A stretch of DNA of 64,000 nucleotides from Cupriavidus pauculus (lineage in GTDB: Bacteria > Pseudomonadota > Gammaproteobacteria > Burkholderiales > Burkholderiaceae): NCBI RefSeq assembly GCF_008801835.1, contig NZ_VZOW01000010.1, forward strand, positions 103,070 through 167,069, written 5' to 3'. Positions 63,971 to 64,000 of this stretch are shown here, piece by piece (the stretch's first letter is position 1; each line of letters opens with the position of its first letter). A model generated the notes under the pieces. The model was not told the origin of the DNA. It saw only the letters and a program-made list of their open reading frames with translations, and made no database searches. The translations under genes were made by a program, and so were the position numbers.

Positions 63971-64000
63971 ATCAGGTTCCAACTGCCTTGACAGACGCCG

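Larger units (their letters stand above)
62349..63993 (+). mobile_element. IS3-family insertion sequence, copy 2 (orfB frameshifted)
   Basis: A 1645-bp copy of the element at 37466, same orientation. Compared with copy 1 there is one silent base change (C to A at 63285) and one extra C in a C-run near 63698-63700. The extra base shifts the frame of orfB. Inverted repeats are as in copy 1. It ends 7 bases before the end of the window, so the right flank is not visible. Confidence 0.88.

Noticed and set aside
37466..63993. Target-site duplications around the IS copies
   Set aside because: No direct repeat of 3-5 bases directly abuts both ends of copy 1; the right flank of copy 2 lies outside the window.

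Overview
The window looks like the chromosome of a Burkholderiales betaproteobacterium of the Cupriavidus/Ralstonia type. This rests on GC-rich coding sequence, the orders petB-petC-sspA-sspB and hemA-prfA-prmC-grxD-ubiX, an orphan Bug (TctC-type) receptor and many CoA-ligase/LysR modules. The genus is inferred from gene order and protein style; no database search was run.

Bases 1-36800 are ordinary chromosome. They hold the end of cytochrome bc1 (petB, petC), the ClpXP-adaptor pair sspA/sspB, tRNA-Thr(TGT), a GH114-type lipoprotein, a YgjP-like protease with a small zinc-ribbon protein ending in seven histidines, ettA, a metallophosphoesterase, a large Gly/Tyr-rich secreted protein, an HxlR-MATE pair, a LysR / acyl-CoA ligase / Bug module, a ClC channel, and a cluster that looks lysine-related (DapB-like, Lrp, saccharopine/lysine dehydrogenase-like, ALDH7). 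Then come the hemA-prfA-(lipoprotein)-prmC-grxD-ubiX block, mtnN, a DUF2157-DUF4401-GDYXXLXY membrane operon and a 999-residue autotransporter.

From about 36974 the character changes to mobile DNA. A gene resembling an ICE (STY4528-like) replication protein is cut after 62 codons by an IS3-family element (37466-39109). An almost identical copy lies in the same orientation at 62349-63993, at the end of the window. The roughly 23 kb between the copies starts with a patchwork: an IS-fused peptidoglycan-binding gene, an orphan cluster of direct repeats resembling a transposon end, DUF6494 and three small genes. It then carries a large acyl-CoA catabolic island.

The island encodes a TetR regulator, a nitronate-monooxygenase-like flavoprotein, a complete Liv-type ABC uptake system (livK, H, M, G, F), three CoA ligases, two enoyl-CoA hydratases, two SDR dehydrogenases, an SCP2-type thiolase, a CaiB-type CoA-transferase, an acyl-CoA dehydrogenase and an MBL-fold hydrolase. 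Together these could import a carboxylic acid, activate it with CoA and shorten it by beta-oxidation. The substrate cannot be read from the sequence.

The most informative new observation is a 16-bp motif, N3-ACCG-N4-GTAA-N, found in front of each of the main island transcription units (42961, 56520, 57753, and 62304 on the minus strand). At three of these sites it overlaps or abuts a recognisable promoter. I propose it as the operator of the island TetR protein, making the IS-bounded segment one self-regulated catabolic module.
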